From Grimontia celer (lineage in GTDB: Bacteria; Pseudomonadota; Gammaproteobacteria; Enterobacterales; Vibrionaceae): a stretch of DNA of 64,000 nt. The notes below the pieces were generated by a model, which did no database searches, was not told the DNA's origin, and saw only the letters and a list, made by a program, of their open reading frames with translations. Within the stretch, counting starts at the first letter, position 1; every line of letters starts with the position of its first letter. A program made the position numbers and the translations under genes. This document shows, in pieces, positions 63,039-64,000 of the stretch. The stretch is taken from positions 992,001 to 1,056,000 of the forward strand of contig NZ_FIZX01000001.1 of assembly GCF_900055185.1 (NCBI RefSeq). The letters are read 5' to 3'.

Positions 63039-64000
63039 CTATTTTATTGATTTATAGTGATCTATCGCCAATACGATTCTATTTAAAATTACATCAAATC
63101 CAGAGAAGTCGATGCTTCTCTTATTTGCGTGAATTATATGATTCGCAAATGAATCTTTACTTAAGTCAGTGTCAGGATTACGTTTAGTCACGGTATTGAA
63201 ACATTTTCCTTGGTATTGCCTTAGCCGGTCAGGGTCTTTAAAGAAATACTCTATATCTGTATCTTGTCCATTACTTCCCTTTGGTGTCATAACTAAATAC
63301 AGGTTATGGAAAATATGTACAAAATCAGTATTTCTTATATCTTTAGATGATGTTGGAGATACATGTTTATCTTTAATCCCATTAACATAATTAATTAAGT
63401 CTTTAGGACCTGTATCATTGTCAACAAGAATAATCACTGGGTTATCAGATTTAGGTGCTTTATAGTATTTATAGTGTTGTCTATAGTGCATCACAAAAGT
63501 TTTTAGGTAATCAGCCCCACCAAACAACTCTAATAGGTACCTAGTACGTTCGCTATACTCAACAAACTTCGTCAATAGTTTATATGGTGTGCTGCTGTTA
63601 CTTTCTTGAGCTAATTGTGGGTAAGAGCTTGCAAGCATATGAATAGCCGCTTTCATATAAACGTTGTCTGTTTTTCCCTCAGTTAATACTGTAGGTGTTT
63701 CATTAGCATAAAATAAGCGATAAAAGATAAATCTACTGAACGTCTTTTCTCTGCCATTATGTAAATGACGTCTCAATTTTGCCATATTTCGCAGATATAA
63801 CGCTTCTTTCTTAGGTTGGTATTTAGCCTCAAGTGCCGGATGCTGTCTTAGCCTATTATAATGATCAACTTGGTCTATAAAATTTAATCTTCCTTCTAAT
63901 ACATTTATATTCCCTTTAACTATTTCGCCGTTTGAAACGTCACTAAAAGCCCCCGTTTTAAAAAGCATGTCACATTGAGCTCTAACAGTTCGCCAATATT
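63039..64000 (-). CDS. Retron Ec67-type reverse transcriptase with C-terminal TOPRIM domain (5' end outside window)
   Basis: The frame is open to the window edge; ten codons precede the internal Met at 63968 (YWRTVRAQCD), so the true start is beyond 64000. The visible part begins in the RT thumb/X region: LFKTGAFSD, then EGRLNFIDQVDHYNRLRQ, typical of the end of retron RTs. It continues into a TOPRIM nuclease domain with Glu motif LTEGKTDNVYMKAA and DxD motif VIILVDNDTGPKD. An RT-TOPRIM fusion is the architecture of the retron Ec67 family, which act as anti-phage systems. The catalytic YADD of the RT and the msr-msd RNA are not in the window. Codon use is strongly AT-rich, which suggests horizontal transfer. 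Confidence 0.8.
   Translation of the reverse strand, partial: YWRTVRAQCDMLFKTGAFSDVSNGEIVKGNINVLEGRLNFIDQVDHYNRLRQHPALEAKYQPKKEALYLRNMAKLRRHLHNGREKTFSRFIFYRLFYANETPTVLTEGKTDNVYMKAAIHMLASSYPQLAQESNSSTPYKLLTKFVEYSERTRYLLELFGGADYLKTFVMHYRQHYKYYKAPKSDNPVIILVDNDTGPKDLINYVNGIKDKHVSPTSSKDIRNTDFVHIFHNLYLVMTPKGSNGQDTDIEYFFKDPDRLRQYQGKCFNTVTKRNPDTDLSKDSFANHIIHANKRSIDFSGFDVILNRIVLAIDHYKSIK

Overview
The window looks like a chromosomal segment of a marine gammaproteobacterium, most likely Vibrionaceae or a close relative. This is inferred from the gene families: ToxR-type membrane-anchored winged-helix regulators, a vibrio-style c-di-GMP pair, NnrS behind an NsrR-like operator, a glycine-riboswitch AGCS symporter, and a typical gammaproteobacterial tRNA-Cys. 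Genes are dense and mostly in short operons. The last 3.5 kb is clearly more AT-rich and looks like accessory DNA.

Layout. 1-8.1 kb: truncated winged-helix regulator, exonuclease I (sbcB), an unknown lipoprotein, a translationally coupled diguanylate cyclase / MASE1-EAL phosphodiesterase pair, and a TauD-like dioxygenase. 8.7-14.3 kb: a complete five-gene peptide/nickel-type ABC importer. 14.4-21.1 kb: nnrS with a probable NsrR site, a class II glutamine amidotransferase, an exported protein with a RelA/SpoT-like domain, a 2OG-Fe dioxygenase, a MipA/OmpV barrel, a small NTF2-like protein and azoR. 21.3-24.2 kb: split B12-dependent ribonucleotide reductase (nrdJa/nrdJb) with NrdR-like boxes. 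24.5-27.8 kb: tRNA-Cys, a small conserved protein, a HAD phosphatase, and an AGCS symporter behind a tandem glycine riboswitch. 28.0-30.4 kb: a membrane J-domain protein followed by an amidase homologue that lacks its catalytic residues.

31-40 kb is one gene, a 2,981-residue subtilase carrying six copies of an approximately 400-residue unit (beta-rich module plus calcium-binding thrombospondin type 3 repeats), some copies nearly identical in DNA. Upstream of it (40.2-42.4 kb) lie two tandem ToxR/ToxS-like pairs (membrane winged-helix regulator plus small single-TM partner), both with the same 35-nt overlap. They are candidates to control the protease.

43-49.3 kb: AraC and LacI regulators, two Gfo/Idh/MocA oxidoreductases flanking a cupin-like protein, and an orphan TRAP binding protein. 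49.6-57.7 kb: an AraC regulator divergent from a complete protocatechuate 4,5-cleavage operon (galD/ligU, ligI, ligK, ligJ, ligA, ligB, ligC), which takes protocatechuate to pyruvate plus oxaloacetate, followed by an aldo/keto reductase. 57.7-60.3 kb: an SRPBCC-like protein, a small conserved protein and a ModF-like double ATPase.

60.4-64 kb: AT-rich accessory region with a decayed ORF, three unrecognised small membrane or secreted proteins, an attC-like inverted repeat, and, running off the right edge, the C-terminal half of a reverse transcriptase fused to a TOPRIM domain, as in the retron Ec67 family. Its RT core and any msr-msd RNA lie outside the window.
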